Counted from the stretch's first letter, positions 18,748-29,733 are shown. The stretch: 64,000 nucleotides of DNA from Klebsiella sp. RIT-PI-d (GCF_001187865.1 NZ_LGIT01000005.1:18593-82592); one strand, 5' to 3'. A program made the numbers and translations. Notes: generated by a model not told the origin, from the letters alone.

Positions 18748-19488
18748 TTATTGTAGTGCGCGTAGCAGCGCATCGTTGTCAGCGTTATCGGCGACCTGAA
18801 TATTTTGCCAGCCCAGTTCCCGGGCGAGGTGCGCCAGACGCTCGCTGACGACTATAAGCCGGCAGCGGAGTAACCAGTGCTCACGGTACCATTCCGGGAT
18901 CAGTGACCAGAGCTGTTGCAGCATCTCTCCGCTGGTGACGACCAGCGTAGTGACACCTCGGCGCTGCCAGCGCATGGCCTCTTCTGCACCATCATAATGC
19001 TTTGCACTACGTTGATAACACTCGCAAAAGATGACTTCTGCGCCGCGTGACATCAGCGTTTCCCCAAGTAATTCGCGTCCTCCATTGCCCCGCAGGATCA
19101 GTGCACGCCTGCCCGCAACATCCTGTAATTCAGGTAATTGTAGCAACACTTCGCTAATTTCCCGATCCTTAGGATAATGAATCTCGTATCCGCTCACGGT
19201 ATGCAGCGCCAGCGCCGTCGTCCGTCCAATTGCAAAATAGCGTGGCGGGCCGGGCCATGATGCGCTCTGGCGCTGAAGCTGCGCCTGGGCAAATTCGACC
19301 GCATGTCGGGAAAGGGCAAAGACCAGGTCATCAGCGCGAAGGCATGCCAGCCGGTCGTGCAATACGGACAATTCGCGGCCCGGCATAAATTCAATCAGCG
19401 GAAAGTTCCAGGCCACCTGCCCAAGTGCGCACAGTCGGCTCACTAATTGTTCCCCCTGCGGGGCAGGGCGAGTGACCAGAATACTCAT
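18748..19488 (-). CDS. hemD: Uroporphyrinogen-III synthase
   Basis: Cyclises hydroxymethylbilane with inversion of ring D to give uroporphyrinogen III, the branch point to heme, siroheme and B12. It has 246 residues, as in E. coli. It opens [15 protein letters not shown], the typical N-terminal motif, and has the conserved FVF-like block [12 protein letters not shown] and [11 protein letters not shown]. Sequence conservation is low across the family, so context matters: it overlaps hemC by four bases and precedes hemX. Confidence 0.95.
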   Translation of the reverse strand: MSILVTRPAPQGEQLVSRLCALGQVAWNFPLIEFMPGRELSVLHDRLACLRADDLVFALSRHAVEFAQAQLQRQSASWPGPPRYFAIGRTTALALHTVSGYEIHYPKDREISEVLLQLPELQDVAGRRALILRGNGGRELLGETLMSRGAEVIFCECYQRSAKHYDGAEEAMRWQRRGVTTLVVTSGEMLQQLWSLIPEWYREHWLLRCRLIVVSERLAHLARELGWQNIQVADNADNDALLRALQ

Positions 19489-20441
19489 GCCGGTGATTCT
19501 CCATCATAAACGGCGTTCAGAATGTCTCGTGCGCCATTAGCCAGCAGCTCGTCGGCCAGTGAAACGCCCATTTGCTCTGCTTCTTCTGGCTTACCCCGGC
19601 GTTCGCCGCGCACCATCTGAGCGCCATCGGGCGAACCGACCAGCGCGCGCAGCCAGATTTCACCTTCTACAATCTCAGCATAGCTGCCAATCGGAACCTG
19701 ACATCCTCCTTCCAGGCGAGTATTCATCGCGCGCTCCGCTTTTACCCGAATTGCGGTTTCAACGTGGTTTAACGGCGCGAGCAATTCACGGGTGCGATCG
19801 TCGTCCATGCGGCATTCAATTCCGACCGCGCCCTGGCCCACCGCAGGCAAAGACAGCTCCGCAGGCAGCGCAACGCGCACGCGTGATTCCAGACCAAGCC
19901 GTTTCAGGCCAGCCACGGCAAGAATAATGGCATCATATTCGCCATTATCCAGCTTGCCGAGGCGCGTACCCACGTTTCCGCGCAGTGAACGAATGATCAG
20001 ATCCGGCCGCCGCGCCGCTATCTGGCACTGACGGCGCAGGCTCGATGTGCCGACGATGCTGCCTTCCGGCAGGGCATCAAGCGAGTCATAGCGATTAGAG
20101 ACAAAAGCATCGCGCGGATCTTCGCGTTCGCAAATGGTTACCAGCCCGAGCCCAAGCGGAAATTCAACCGGTACATCTTTCATAGAGTGGACGGCGATAT
20201 CGGCACGGTTGTCCAGCAGCGCCAGTTCCAGCTCTTTAACGAACAGCCCTTTACCACCCACTTTCGCCAGCGGCGTATCCAGGATCACATCGCCTTTTGT
20301 GACCATCGGCACCAGTTCAACATTAAGCCCCGGATGGCAAGCCATCAGGCGATCTTTAACATAATGGGCCTGCCATAGCGCAAGCGGACTCTGGCGTGTG
20401 GCAATTCTTAAAACGTTGTCTAACATGGTTGTTACCGTCAT
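19485..20441 (-). CDS. hemC: Porphobilinogen deaminase (hydroxymethylbilane synthase)
   Basis: Joins four porphobilinogens into hydroxymethylbilane using a covalent dipyrromethane cofactor. 318 residues from the ATG at 20441. A second in-frame ATG at 20426 ([12 protein letters not shown]) would give 313, the E. coli length, and may be the real start. Cofactor-binding cysteine in [10 protein letters not shown]; substrate-binding arginines in SSLRRQCQ and [10 protein letters not shown]; catalytic Asp region HSMKDVP. First gene of the operon, divergent from cyaA across 300 bases. Confidence 0.96.
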   Translation of the reverse strand: MTVTTMLDNVLRIATRQSPLALWQAHYVKDRLMACHPGLNVELVPMVTKGDVILDTPLAKVGGKGLFVKELELALLDNRADIAVHSMKDVPVEFPLGLGLVTICEREDPRDAFVSNRYDSLDALPEGSIVGTSSLRRQCQIAARRPDLIIRSLRGNVGTRLGKLDNGEYDAIILAVAGLKRLGLESRVRVALPAELSLPAVGQGAVGIECRMDDDRTRELLAPLNHVETAIRVKAERAMNTRLEGGCQVPIGSYAEIVEGEIWLRALVGSPDGAQMVRGERRGKPEEAEQMGVSLADELLANGARDILNAVYDGESPA

Positions 20442-20584
20442 TATTACCTCCGGCCCATCCTAACACTGTTGTCTCAGAGATGTCAGTTTTCGCGGGAGGG
20501 AAGGGGGAAGCGTAGCCCAGGATTTACACCCTGCAAACAATGCTGCAAGGGGATATCGTGCTTCTTTCTTTACGGTCAATGCGC

Positions 20585-20606
20585 AAGGTGTTAGATTGAT
20601 CACGTT
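20585..20606 (+). promoter_or_regulatory. CRP-binding site in the cyaA promoter region
   Basis: AAGGTGTTAGATTGATCACG and the next two bases match the 22-bp CRP site, with a good right half (GATCAC) and a weak left half (GTGTT). The same site in E. coli represses the main cyaA promoter when cAMP is high, which is negative feedback. The rest of the 20442-20740 gap must hold the divergent hemC and cyaA promoters, but I cannot place them confidently. Confidence 0.7.
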
Positions 20607-20740
20607 TTAAGCCATTTGTTCGTCTGTATCATCCGAATCAGAGGGACGACAAGCGAAGACGTTTATTTGAATCACTGAAGCCTTCTTTGAGCCGGTTTAT
20701 GTGTTCAGAGAGTCGGGTTTCAAACATCAGGCGAGATGTC

Positions 20741-23284
20741 TTGTACCTCTATATTGAGACGTTAAAACAGAGACTGGATGCCATTAACCAACTGCGCGTC
20801 GATCGCGCACTTGCTGCTATGGGACCCGCTTTTCAGCAGGTTTACAGTCTACTGCCGACATTGCTGCATTATCACCATCCGCTGATGCCGGGTTACCTTG
20901 ACGGTAGCGTTCCCCATGGCATCTGCTTCTACACGCCTGATGAAACCCAACGCCACTATCTTGACGAACTCGAACTGCACCAGGGAATGCCGCCGCAACA
21001 AACGGCAAAAGGCGAACTGCCGATCACCGGCATTTACTCCATGGGCAGTACCTCATCCGTCGGGCAAAGCTGCTCATCCGATCTCGACATTTGGGTATGC
21101 CACCAGGCCTGGCTCGACAACGAAGAACGCCAGCTCCTGCAACGCAAATGTAGCCTGCTTGAATCCTGGGCTGCCTCCCTCGGCGTTGAGGTCAGCTTTT
21201 TCCTGATCGACGAAAATCGTTTCCGTCATAATGAAAGCGGGAGTCTGGGCGGCGAAGATTGCGGCTCGACTCAGCATATCCTCCTGCTGGATGAATTTTA
21301 CCGTACCTCGGTGCGTCTCGCGGGCAAGCGTATTCTGTGGAATATGGTGCCGGGCGATGAAGAAGAGCATTACGACGATTACGTTATGACGCTTTATGCG
21401 CAGGGCGTACTGACGCCGAACGAGTGGATGGACCTGGGCGGGCTTAGCTCACTGTCCGCTGAGGAATACTTCGGTGCCAGCCTGTGGCAGCTCTATAAGA
21501 GCATCGACTCACCGTATAAAGCGGTGCTGAAAACCCTGCTGCTTGAGGCGTATTCATGGGAGTATCCCAATACGCGCCTGCTGGCAAAAGACATTAAACA
21601 GCGCCTGCACGATGGCGAAATTGTCTCCTTTGGTCTTGACCCTTACTGCATGATGCTGGAACGCGTCACGCATTATCTGACGGCCATTGAAGACACCACG
21701 CGCCTCGACCTCGTGCGTCGATGTTTTTACTTAAAAGTCTGTGAAAAGCTCAGCCGGGAGCGCGCCTGCGTCGGCTGGCGTCGTGAAGTTATCAGTCATT
21801 TAGTCAGCGGTTGGGGATGGGACGAAGAGCGTCTCACCATGCTGGATAACCGGGCTAACTGGAAAATCGATCAGGTCCGCGAAGCGCATAACGAACTGCT
21901 TGATGCCATGATGCAAAGCTATCGTAATCTTATCCGCTTTGCCCGCCGCAATAATCTGAGCGTGTCTGCCAGTCCGCAGGATATTGGCGTGCTGACGCGT
22001 AAGCTGTACGCCGCTTTTGAAGCGCTGCCTGGCAAAGTCACCCTGGTTAATCCGCAAATCTCGCCGGATCTCTCAGAGCCAAATCTGACCTTTATTCATG
22101 TGCCGCCGGGCCGTGCCAACCGAACCGGCTGGTATCTGTACAATCGTGCGCCGAACATGGAATCTATCGTCAGCCATCAGCCGCTGGAGTATAACCGCTA
22201 TCTGAACAAGTTAGTGGCCTGGGCCTGGTTTAACGGTCTGTTGACCTCGCGCACCCGCCTGTTCATTAAAGGCAATGACATTGTCGATCTGGCGAAGTTG
22301 CAGGAGATGGTTGCCGACGTTTCTCATCATTTTCCGCTGCGCCTGCCTGCGCCAACGCCGAAAGCGCTCTACAGCCCGTGTGAGATCCGCCATCTGGCCA
22401 TCATTGTTAACCTTGAATACGATCCAACGGCGGCTTTTCGCAATCAGGTGGTGCATTTTGACTTCCGCAAGCTGGATGTCTTCAGCTTTGGCGAGAAGCA
22501 AAACTGCCTGGTTGGCAGCGTCGATTTGCTGTATCGCAACTCGTGGAACGAGGTGCGTACGCTGCACTTTAACGGCGAGCAGGCCATGATCGAAGCGTTA
22601 AAAACGATTCTCGGTAAAATGCATCAGGATGCCGCGCCGCCTGACAGCGTTGACGTCTTTTGCTACAGCCAGCATCTGCGTGGCCTGATCCGCACCCGCG
22701 TGCAGCAGCTGGTTTCCGAGTGTATCGAACTGCGCCTTTCCAGCACTCGTCAGGAGACTGGCCGTTTTAAAGCGCTGCGCGTCGCCGGTCAGACGTGGGG
22801 ATTGTTCTTTGAACGCCTTAACGTTTCCGTGCAAAAGCTGGAAAATGCTATTGAGTTTTACGGTGCGATTTCTCATAACAAACTGCACGGCCTGTCCGTT
22901 CAGGTGGAAACCCACCAGGTTGAACTTCCGGCAGTCGTTGACGGTTTTGCCAGCGAAGGGATTATTCAGTTCTTTTTTGAAGGAACGAACGACGATAACG
23001 GCTTCAACATTTATATTCTTGATGAGAGTAATCGCGCCGAAGTTTATCACCACTGTGAAGGCAGCAAAGAGGAGCTGGTGCGTGATGTGAGTCGCTTCTA
23101 CTCCTCATCGCATGACCGTTTTACCTACGGCTCCAGTTTTATCAACTTTAACCTGCCGCAGTTCTACCAGATTGTGAAAATCGACGGCCGGATGCAGGTG
23201 ATCCCGTTCCGTAACCAGTCTATTACTATTCCACCTGCGAATCAGGATAACGACGCGCCGCTCCTGCAGCAGTATTTTTCCTGA
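20741..23284 (+). CDS. cyaA: Class I adenylate cyclase
   Basis: Makes cAMP from ATP; the C-terminal regulatory part responds to EIIA-Glc of the sugar PTS. 847 residues from a TTG at 20741 (E. coli 848, also TTG), opening with [18 protein letters not shown] after the start. The frame is open back to 20687, but those 18 residues have no family support. The catalytic nucleotidyltransferase motif [19 protein letters not shown] is near residues 103-121. The weak TTG start and poor Shine-Dalgarno fit the low expression known in enterics. A stem-loop follows, convergent with cyaY. Confidence 0.96.
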   Translation: MYLYIETLKQRLDAINQLRVDRALAAMGPAFQQVYSLLPTLLHYHHPLMPGYLDGSVPHGICFYTPDETQRHYLDELELHQGMPPQQTAKGELPITGIYSMGSTSSVGQSCSSDLDIWVCHQAWLDNEERQLLQRKCSLLESWAASLGVEVSFFLIDENRFRHNESGSLGGEDCGSTQHILLLDEFYRTSVRLAGKRILWNMVPGDEEEHYDDYVMTLYAQGVLTPNEWMDLGGLSSLSAEEYFGASLWQLYKSIDSPYKAVLKTLLLEAYSWEYPNTRLLAKDIKQRLHDGEIVSFGLDPYCMMLERVTHYLTAIEDTTRLDLVRRCFYLKVCEKLSRERACVGWRREVISHLVSGWGWDEERLTMLDNRANWKIDQVREAHNELLDAMMQSYRNLIRFARRNNLSVSASPQDIGVLTRKLYAAFEALPGKVTLVNPQISPDLSEPNLTFIHVPPGRANRTGWYLYNRAPNMESIVSHQPLEYNRYLNKLVAWAWFNGLLTSRTRLFIKGNDIVDLAKLQEMVADVSHHFPLRLPAPTPKALYSPCEIRHLAIIVNLEYDPTAAFRNQVVHFDFRKLDVFSFGEKQNCLVGSVDLLYRNSWNEVRTLHFNGEQAMIEALKTILGKMHQDAAPPDSVDVFCYSQHLRGLIRTRVQQLVSECIELRLSSTRQETGRFKALRVAGQTWGLFFERLNVSVQKLENAIEFYGAISHNKLHGLSVQVETHQVELPAVVDGFASEGIIQFFFEGTNDDNGFNIYILDESNRAEVYHHCEGSKEELVRDVSRFYSSSHDRFTYGSSFINFNLPQFYQIVKIDGRMQVIPFRNQSITIPPANQDNDAPLLQQYFS

Positions 23285-23313
23285 GCCTCACTCGCCACGC
23301 GACGGTGAGGCTC
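23283..23313. terminator. Stem-loop between convergent cyaA and cyaY
   Basis: Arms GAGCCTCAC (23283-23291) and GTGAGGCTC (23305-23313). There is no long T-run on either side. Position between two convergent stops suggests a shared terminator or mRNA end. Confidence 0.55.
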
Positions 23314-23332
23314 ACGCTTTGGATAAACAACC

Positions 23333-23653
23333 TTAGCGAAAACTGACCGCCTCACCCGCCTGTTGCGTTGCAGCCTGCTCCAGGAGATCCCAGAACATGT
23401 CGCCGCTGCGATCGCATACCCACTCATCGTCTTTCAGATCAAAATGGTAGCCGCCCTGTTTAGTGGCCAGCCATACCTGATGCAGCGGCTCCTGGCGGTT
23501 GATAATAATTTTGCTGCCGTTCTCAAAGGTCAGCGTCAGCACGCCACCGTTAATCTCGCAGTCGATATCGCTATCGCCATCCCAGTCATCAAGCTGTTCT
23601 TCAATGTTTTGCCATAGCGCGTCGGCAAGGCGATGAAATTCACTGTCGTTCAT
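23333..23653 (-). CDS. cyaY: Bacterial frataxin CyaY
   Basis: Iron-binding protein that modulates the IscS/IscU Fe-S cluster machinery. 106 residues from the ATG at 23653 ([14 protein letters not shown]), as in E. coli. It has an acidic N-terminal helix and ridge ([16 protein letters not shown]) that binds iron, followed by the beta-sheet core with [11 protein letters not shown] and the [12 protein letters not shown] block. The frame runs upstream to 23731, but that would add 26 residues outside the family. Convergent with cyaA, divergent from lptM. Confidence 0.96.
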   Translation of the reverse strand: MNDSEFHRLADALWQNIEEQLDDWDGDSDIDCEINGGVLTLTFENGSKIIINRQEPLHQVWLATKQGGYHFDLKDDEWVCDRSGDMFWDLLEQAATQQAGEAVSFR

Positions 23654-23736
23654 AGTGACATCCCGTTGATCAATTGTGGCAAGAGTATACAGGAAAAGCG
23701 GACAGGTTAGCGTGGCGACAGAGGCATGCATACTCG

Positions 23737-23766
23737 TAACGCCGTGTGAGGCGTTATCAGATTTTT
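23737..23766 (+). repeat. Hairpin in the cyaY-lptM interval
   Basis: TAACGCC (23737-23743), loop GTGTGA, GGCGTTA (23750-23756), then five Ts starting six bases after the stem. It looks like a weak terminator for rightward transcription, but there is no gene on that strand before it. The rest of the 23654-23977 gap should contain the cyaY and lptM promoters; no consensus pair stands out. Confidence 0.4.
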
Positions 23767-23977
23767 ACACGAACAGCTGAGATTTTTCCGCCCGTCATCC
23801 TGACAACCTAACATCATGCTTTTTCAGCTGTAGCGCCTACGGCTTTATACCTTTTCGTTAAAATTGCCGTTTAAAGATGCTTTTCGGATTTTATAAAGAT
23901 CGTGGCTAAACGCTTGCTTTTACCTCTTCTCCTGCGATGATAGACAACAGAAAGCATGAACTTACAGGCAACTCTCA

Positions 23978-24181
23978 ATGAAAAACGTTTTCCGTTCACT
24001 GGCTGTTTTACTCACGCTCTTCAGCCTGACGGGCTGCGGTCTGAAAGGACCACTCTATTTCCCACCGGCTGATGATAAAGCGCCTCCGCCGACGAAAAAG
24101 GTCGAGCCGCAAACGCAAAGCTCCACGCCAGATCGTAACGATCGCGCAACGGGTGACGGTCCTTCACAGGTTAACTACTGA
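23978..24181 (+). CDS. lptM: LPS assembly lipoprotein LptM (YifL)
   Basis: Small outer-membrane lipoprotein of 67 residues, the E. coli length. Signal sequence MKNVFRSLAVLLTLFSLTGC, with lipobox LTGC and lipidated Cys20. The conserved post-lipobox segment GLKGPLYFPP is followed by a proline- and charged-residue-rich tail. The E. coli homologue is reported to help LptD oxidative maturation in the LPS translocon. dapF begins 36 bases after it, so they are probably co-transcribed. Confidence 0.94.
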   Translation: MKNVFRSLAVLLTLFSLTGCGLKGPLYFPPADDKAPPPTKKVEPQTQSSTPDRNDRATGDGPSQVNY

Positions 24182-24217
24182 TCGTTTTATTCTGTAACCG
24201 CGCATATGGAGCAGATA

Positions 24218-25042
24218 ATGCAGTTCTCAAAAATGCACGGCCTTGGCAATGATTTTATGGTCGTCGACGCGGTAACGCAGAATCTCTTTTTTTCACCAGA
24301 GCTGATCCGTCGTCTGGCGGACAGGCATCTGGGTGTAGGATTCGATCAACTGCTGGTGGTGGAGCCTCCTTACGATCCCGAGCTTGATTTCCATTACCGC
24401 ATTTTCAATGCCGACGGCAGCGAAGTCTCACAGTGCGGCAATGGCGCACGCTGTTTTGCCCGTTTTGTGCGCCTGAAAGGGCTAACCAATAAGCGTGATA
24501 TTCGCGTCAGCACGGCCAATGGCAGAATGGTCCTGACGGTCACGGAAAACGAGCTGGTGCGCGTGAATATGGGCGAACCCAATTTTGAGCCGTCGCAGGT
24601 GCCGTTTCGCGCTAATAAGGCGGAAAAGACCTATATTATGCGCACGGCGGAGCAGACCATACTGTGCGGCGTGGTATCAATGGGAAATCCCCATTGTGTG
24701 ATTCAGGTTGATGATGTTGCTACCGCGGCGGTAGAAATGTTAGGGCCAGTCATGGAAAATCATGAACGTTTTCCGGAGCGGGCAAACGTGGGTTTTATGC
24801 AGATCGTTAGCCGGGAACATATTCGTCTGCGCGTCTATGAGCGCGGGGCGGGTGAGACGCAAGCCTGCGGAAGCGGTGCCTGTGGGGCTGTTGCCGTTGG
24901 TATCCTGCAAGGTCTTCTGGCTGAAGAAGTTCGGGTCGAATTGCCCGGTGGGCGTCTTGATATTGCCTGGAAAGGGTCGGGGCATCCGCTGTTTATGACC
25001 GGCCCGGCGACACATGTTTACGACGGATTTATCCATTTATGA
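24218..25042 (+). CDS. dapF: Diaminopimelate epimerase
   Basis: Interconverts LL- and meso-diaminopimelate, for lysine and peptidoglycan synthesis. 274 residues from the ATG at 24218 ([13 protein letters not shown]), which has GGAG seven bases upstream. An ATG at 24206 would add only four residues. The two catalytic cysteines are present: Cys73 in SQCGNGARC and the second in GSGACGA near 217. Its stop overlaps the yigA start (ATGA), opening the dapF-yigA-xerC-yigB coupled set. Confidence 0.97.
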   Translation: MQFSKMHGLGNDFMVVDAVTQNLFFSPELIRRLADRHLGVGFDQLLVVEPPYDPELDFHYRIFNADGSEVSQCGNGARCFARFVRLKGLTNKRDIRVSTANGRMVLTVTENELVRVNMGEPNFEPSQVPFRANKAEKTYIMRTAEQTILCGVVSMGNPHCVIQVDDVATAAVEMLGPVMENHERFPERANVGFMQIVSREHIRLRVYERGAGETQACGSGACGAVAVGILQGLLAEEVRVELPGGRLDIAWKGSGHPLFMTGPATHVYDGFIHL

Positions 25043-25746
25043 AACAGATTGGGGAAGAGCAACAGAATACGCTGGCCGAACTGGACGACAGTATCGTGGC
25101 GGACTATCTGCTGCAACATCCTGAATTTTTCATTCGCAATGCCCAGCTGGTTGAGCGAATGCAGGTGCCGCACCCCGTACGCGGTGCGGTCTCGCTGGTT
25201 GAGTGGCATATGGTTCGCGCACGTAACTACATCAACCAGATGGAAGATGATATGACGCTGCTGATGGAGCAGGCCTGCGCAAACGAAAGCCTGTTTCATC
25301 GTTTGTTGAATTTACAAAATCGTCTGGCGGCGGCTGAAAGTCTCGACGATATGTTAAATCGTCTGCATCGCTGGGCGCGTGAAATGGGGCTGGCAGGCGC
25401 GACTATCCGCCTGTTTGCCGACCGCTGGCGCATTGGCGCGCCGTCACGCTTTACTCATCTTGCGCTCAATCGTCAGGCTTTTGAGCCGCTGCGTATTCAG
25501 CGTCTGGGCCAGAACAACCACTATCTGGGATCGCTAAACGGGCCCGAACTGCTGCTAATACTGCCTGAGGCGAAAGCCATTGGCTCGGTAGCACTGTCGC
25601 TACTGGGGCATGAGGGCGATCTTGGGGTGATGATTTTCAGCAGCCGCGATCCGCACCATTATGAAAACGGGCAGGGTACGCAGCTGCTGCAGGAAATTGC
25701 GCTGATGCTTCCTGGTCTGCTGCAACGCTGGATTGAACGGATATGA
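25039..25746 (+). CDS. yigA: DUF484 family protein YigA
   Basis: 235 residues, the usual length. The N-terminal helical part ([12 protein letters not shown]) is followed by a GAF-like DUF484 fold with a coiled linker ([16 protein letters not shown]). The biochemical role is not known. It is invariably found between dapF and xerC in enterics, overlapping both by four bases (ATGA). A link to XerC function is inferred only from this coupling. Confidence 0.93.
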   Translation: MKQIGEEQQNTLAELDDSIVADYLLQHPEFFIRNAQLVERMQVPHPVRGAVSLVEWHMVRARNYINQMEDDMTLLMEQACANESLFHRLLNLQNRLAAAESLDDMLNRLHRWAREMGLAGATIRLFADRWRIGAPSRFTHLALNRQAFEPLRIQRLGQNNHYLGSLNGPELLLILPEAKAIGSVALSLLGHEGDLGVMIFSSRDPHHYENGQGTQLLQEIALMLPGLLQRWIERI

Positions 25747-26645
25747 GCGCTCCCCGGCTACATGAATCGGTGGCACGTTTTCTGCGTTATCTCAGCGTTG
25801 AGCGCCAGCTAAGTCCCATTACGCTGCTCAACTATCAGCGCCAGCTTGAAGCGATTATTGCGCTTGCTGAAGACGCGGGACTGAAAGAGTGGCCGCAGTG
25901 CGATGCTGCAATGGTGCGTAATCTTGCCGTACGTAGCCGCCGTAAAGGGCTTGGTCCCACCAGCCTCGCATTACGTCTTTCAGCGCTGCGCAGCTTTTTC
26001 GACTGGCAGATTAGCCAGGGCATCTTAAAAGCAAATCCGGCGAAGGGAATTTCAACGCCAAAAGCCCCGCGCCACTTGCCGAAAAATATTGATGTCGATG
26101 ATATGAACCGCCTGCTGGATATCGATCTTAACGATCCGCTGGCGGTGCGCGATCGGGCGATGCTGGAGGTGATGTACGGTGCCGGGCTGCGTCTTTCGGA
26201 ATTAGTGGGTCTCGATATTAAACATCTGGATCTCGACACAGGCGAAGTATGGGTAGTGGGCAAAGGCAGTAAAGAGCGCCGTCTGCCCATCGGACGTAAC
26301 GCCAGGATCTGGATTGAGCACTGGCTCGATTTACGCGGATTATTCGGCAGTGACGACAATGCGCTTTTTTTATCAAAGCTCGGCAAGCGAATTTCGGCGC
26401 GAAATGTTCAGAAGCGTTTTGCCGAGTGGGGCATTAAGCAGGGGCTGAACAGTCATGTTCATCCGCACAAGTTACGCCACTCATTTGCTACCCATATGCT
26501 GGAGTCGAGTGGCGATCTGCGCGGTGTTCAGGAGCTGCTGGGTCACGCCAATCTCTCTACCACCCAAATTTATACTCATCTTGATTTTCAACACCTTGCC
26601 TCAGTATATGACGCGGCGCATCCGCGCGCCAAACGGGGGAAATAA
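25743..26645 (+). CDS. xerC: Tyrosine recombinase XerC
   Basis: With XerD, resolves chromosome dimers at dif under FtsK control; also used by plasmid and phage sites. 300 residues (E. coli 298). The N-terminal SAM-like core-binding domain spans about 1-100 ([16 protein letters not shown]), and the catalytic domain follows. Active residues are Arg in GAGLRLSEL near 148, Lys in [10 protein letters not shown] near 172, [12 protein letters not shown] near 240, His in [11 protein letters not shown], and the nucleophile Tyr in QIYTHLDF near 275. It overlaps yigA by four bases and yigB by one. Confidence 0.97.
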   Translation: MSAPRLHESVARFLRYLSVERQLSPITLLNYQRQLEAIIALAEDAGLKEWPQCDAAMVRNLAVRSRRKGLGPTSLALRLSALRSFFDWQISQGILKANPAKGISTPKAPRHLPKNIDVDDMNRLLDIDLNDPLAVRDRAMLEVMYGAGLRLSELVGLDIKHLDLDTGEVWVVGKGSKERRLPIGRNARIWIEHWLDLRGLFGSDDNALFLSKLGKRISARNVQKRFAEWGIKQGLNSHVHPHKLRHSFATHMLESSGDLRGVQELLGHANLSTTQIYTHLDFQHLASVYDAAHPRAKRGK

Positions 26646-27361
26646 TGCGTTTTTATCGACCGCTGGGCCACATCTCAGCGCTAACGTTCGACCTGGACGA
26701 TACCCTTTATGATAATCGTCCGGTGATCCTGCGAACCGAGCAGGAGACGCTGGCATTTTTACGCAATTATCATCCGGCGCTGGTGACGCTGGAGAACAGC
26801 GACTTCCAGCGCTTGCGTCAGGCGCTTCGCCAGACCGAGCCGGAAATTTATCACGATGTCACCGAGTGGCGTCGTCGTTCTGTCGAGCAGATGATGCTGG
26901 ACGTCGGGCTTAACCAGGATGAGGCCACGGCGGGAGCCGAGGCGGCGATGGTGAACTTTGCCACCTGGCGAAGCCGTATTGAGGTGCCGCAGACGACGCA
27001 CGATACGCTGGCTGCACTGGCTAAAAAATGGCCGCTGGTGGCGATCACTAACGGTAATGCGCAGCCGGAACGGTTTGGTCTCGGCGACTATTTTGAATTT
27101 GTACTGCGTGCCGGGCCGGATGGGCGCTCTAAACCGTACCATGATATGTATCATCTGGCGGCAGAGCGGCTGGATCTTCCGCCTGGTGAAATCCTGCATG
27201 TGGGGGACGACCTGACCACCGACGTCGCTGGCGCCATTCGCTGTGGAATGCAGGCTTGCTGGATCAAACCGGAAAATGCTGACCTGATGCAGGCAACCGA
27301 TAGCCGCCTGCTGCCTCATATTGAAATTTCACAGTTGGCATCCCTCTCGACGCTGATATAA
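26645..27361 (+). CDS. yigB: HAD-family phosphatase YigB
   Basis: Haloacid-dehalogenase-like phosphatase of 238 residues. In E. coli it dephosphorylates 5-amino-6-(5-phospho-D-ribitylamino)uracil in riboflavin synthesis, and also FMN. HAD motif I is [10 protein letters not shown] near residues 15-24, motif II is AITNGN near 125, motif III is the Lys in SKPYHDMY, and motif IV is [13 protein letters not shown]. The ATG shares one base with the xerC stop (TAATG). Confidence 0.95.
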   Translation: MRFYRPLGHISALTFDLDDTLYDNRPVILRTEQETLAFLRNYHPALVTLENSDFQRLRQALRQTEPEIYHDVTEWRRRSVEQMMLDVGLNQDEATAGAEAAMVNFATWRSRIEVPQTTHDTLAALAKKWPLVAITNGNAQPERFGLGDYFEFVLRAGPDGRSKPYHDMYHLAAERLDLPPGEILHVGDDLTTDVAGAIRCGMQACWIKPENADLMQATDSRLLPHIEISQLASLSTLI

Positions 27362-27373
27362 TCATCAGCAGTA

Positions 27374-27389
27374 TTGTATAAATTCCCAG
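27374..27389 (+). promoter_or_regulatory. Degenerate LexA box upstream of uvrD
   Basis: TTGTATAAATTCCCAG lies at the position of the uvrD SOS box in E. coli (CTGTATATATACCCAG as I recall). It keeps TGTATA and CCAG but has T instead of the first C of the invariant CTG. LexA affinity is probably reduced. Confidence 0.6.
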
Positions 27390-27434
27390 GGGTTCGGCGG
27401 TGAGCACCATGCTCATTTCCTCCCGATAAGCGAA

Positions 27435-27457
27435 CTGCCCGCAGGCAGGGCGTGGTT
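27435..27457 (+). promoter_or_regulatory. Attenuator-like hairpin in the uvrD leader
   Basis: CTGCC (27435-27439) and GGCAG (27444-27448) with a four-base loop, then GGCGTGGTTTTC. It resembles a weak terminator ahead of the gene; a transcription attenuator has been described in the E. coli uvrD leader. The stem is short. Confidence 0.4.
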
Positions 27458-27483
27458 TTCTTGTTTTCAACGCGGCGGTGCCA

Positions 27484-29646
27484 ATGGACGTTTCTTACCT
27501 GCTCGATAGCCTTAATGACAAACAGCGCGAGGCCGTGGGCGCAACGCGCAGCAATATGCTGGTGCTGGCGGGCGCGGGGAGCGGAAAGACGCGGGTGCTG
27601 GTGCACCGTATCGCGTGGCTATTGAGTGTAGAAAACAACTCGCCGTATTCCATTATGGCCGTCACGTTTACCAACAAAGCGGCGGCAGAAATGCGCCACC
27701 GCATTGGTCAACTGATGGGCACCACTCAGGGTGGAATGTGGGTAGGTACGTTCCACGGGCTGGCGCACCGTCTGCTGCGGGCGCACCATCTTGATGCCGG
27801 ACTGCCACAGGATTTTCAGATCCTCGACAGTGAGGATCAGCTTCGCCTGCTGAAGCGTCTTATCAAAGCCATGAACCTGGATGAGAAACAGTGGCCGCCG
27901 CGTCAGGCCATGTGGTACATCAACGGTCAGAAAGACGAAGGGCTGCGCCCGCACCATATTCAGAGCTACGGTAATCCCGTAGAGCAGACCTGGCAAAAAG
28001 TGTATCAGGCCTATCAGGAGGCGTGCGACCGCGCCGGACTGGTTGATTTTGCCGAACTGCTGCTGCGTGCTCACGAATTATGGCTCAACAAACCGCATAT
28101 TCTTCAGCACTACCGGGAACGCTTTTCCAATATTCTGGTGGATGAATTTCAGGACACCAACAACATTCAGTATGCCTGGATCCGCCTGCTGGCGGGTGAT
28201 ACCGGCAAAGTCATGATTGTTGGCGACGATGACCAGTCTATATATGGCTGGCGCGGCGCGCAGGTTGAAAATATCCAGCGCTTCCTCAACGATTTTCCCG
28301 GTGCGCAGACCATCCGTCTGGAGCAAAATTACCGCTCCACCAGTAACATTCTGAGCGCAGCCAACGCCCTGATTGAAAATAATAATGGGCGTCTGGGCAA
28401 AAAACTGTGGACCGACGGCAGTGACGGCGAGCCGATTTCACTGTACTGCGCGTTTAACGAACTGGATGAAGCGCGTTTCGTCGTGAACCGGATTAAAACC
28501 TGGCAGGAGAACGGCGGAGCGCTGGAGCACTGCGCTATTCTTTACCGCAGTAACGCCCAGTCACGCGTACTGGAAGAGGCGTTATTACAGGTCAGTATGC
28601 CGTACCGAATTTACGGTGGAATGCGCTTCTTCGAACGCCAGGAAATCAAAGACGCGCTTTCTTATCTGCGCCTGATTGCGAATCGTAACGATGATGCCGC
28701 GTTTGAGCGTGTGGTCAATACCCCGACGCGCGGCATTGGCGATCGCACGCTGGATGTGGTGCGCCAGACCTCACGCGAGCGTCAGCTCACGCTATGGCAG
28801 TCGTGCCGCGAACTGTTGCAGAACAAAGCCCTTGCCGGGCGCGCCGCCAGCGCTTTGCAGCGTTTTATGGAACTGATCGACGCGCTGGCGCAGGAAACAT
28901 CTGACATGCCGCTGCACGTCCAGACCGACCGGGTGATTAAAGACTCCGGCCTGCGGACCATGTATGAACAGGAGAAAGGCGAGAAAGGCCAGACACGTAT
29001 CGAAAACTTAGAAGAACTGGTGACGGCAACGCGCCAGTTCAGCTACAACGACGAAGACGAAGATCTGATGCCGCTTCAGGCTTTTCTGTCCCACGCCGCG
29101 CTGGAAGCCGGTGAAGGGCAGGCCGATACGTGGCAGGACGCGGTACAACTGATGACGCTGCACTCGGCCAAAGGGCTGGAATTCCCGCAGGTGTTTATCG
29201 TTGGTGTGGAAGAGGGCATGTTCCCCAGCCAGATGTCGCTTGAAGAAGGCGGGCGTCTGGAAGAAGAACGTCGTCTGGCGTATGTAGGCGTTACGCGCGC
29301 GATGCAAAAGCTCACCCTGACCTACGCAGAAACTCGTCGTTTGTATGGTAAAGAAGTTTATCATCGGCCTTCACGCTTTATTGGCGAGCTACCAGAGGAC
29401 TGCGTAGAAGAGGTTCGCCTGCGCGCCAGTATCAGCCGACCGGTCAGCCATCAACGAATGGGTACCCCTGTCTCTGAAAACGATACCGGCTATAAACTGG
29501 GTCAGCGCGTCCGTCACGCCAAATTTGGCGAAGGCACTATTGTGAATCTTGAGGGCAGCGGCGAGCACAGCCGCCTGCAGGTTGCCTTCAAGGGACAAGG
29601 GATCAAATGGCTGGTGGCGGCCTACGCGAAACTTGAAAACGTGTAA
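27484..29646 (+). CDS. uvrD: DNA helicase II (UvrD)
   Basis: Superfamily 1A 3'-5' helicase for nucleotide excision repair, methyl-directed mismatch repair and displacement of RecA and RNA polymerase. 720 residues from the ATG at 27484 (MDVSYLLDSLNDKQ), identical in length to E. coli. Walker A GAGSGKTR near 29-36, motif II DEFQDTN near 220, motif III GDDDQSIYGWRGA, motif IV EQNYRST, and motif V LHSAKGLEF. The C-terminal Tudor-like RNA-polymerase-binding domain is present (RVRHAKFGEGTIV to the end). No terminator follows. Confidence 0.98.
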   Translation: MDVSYLLDSLNDKQREAVGATRSNMLVLAGAGSGKTRVLVHRIAWLLSVENNSPYSIMAVTFTNKAAAEMRHRIGQLMGTTQGGMWVGTFHGLAHRLLRAHHLDAGLPQDFQILDSEDQLRLLKRLIKAMNLDEKQWPPRQAMWYINGQKDEGLRPHHIQSYGNPVEQTWQKVYQAYQEACDRAGLVDFAELLLRAHELWLNKPHILQHYRERFSNILVDEFQDTNNIQYAWIRLLAGDTGKVMIVGDDDQSIYGWRGAQVENIQRFLNDFPGAQTIRLEQNYRSTSNILSAANALIENNNGRLGKKLWTDGSDGEPISLYCAFNELDEARFVVNRIKTWQENGGALEHCAILYRSNAQSRVLEEALLQVSMPYRIYGGMRFFERQEIKDALSYLRLIANRNDDAAFERVVNTPTRGIGDRTLDVVRQTSRERQLTLWQSCRELLQNKALAGRAASALQRFMELIDALAQETSDMPLHVQTDRVIKDSGLRTMYEQEKGEKGQTRIENLEELVTATRQFSYNDEDEDLMPLQAFLSHAALEAGEGQADTWQDAVQLMTLHSAKGLEFPQVFIVGVEEGMFPSQMSLEEGGRLEEERRLAYVGVTRAMQKLTLTYAETRRLYGKEVYHRPSRFIGELPEDCVEEVRLRASISRPVSHQRMGTPVSENDTGYKLGQRVRHAKFGEGTIVNLEGSGEHSRLQVAFKGQGIKWLVAAYAKLENV

Positions 29647-29733
29647 CCTTAAGAAAAATATCACTATTTTGTAATATTCTGCTAGCCTTAATGTCTGAGG
29701 GGCAATTATTGCTCACTGGCGTTCCGTTGCGTG

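Noticed and set aside
25835..26386. 183-codon minus-strand frame over xerC
   Set aside because: Arg/Ser-rich composition typical of an antisense shadow of a coding gene.
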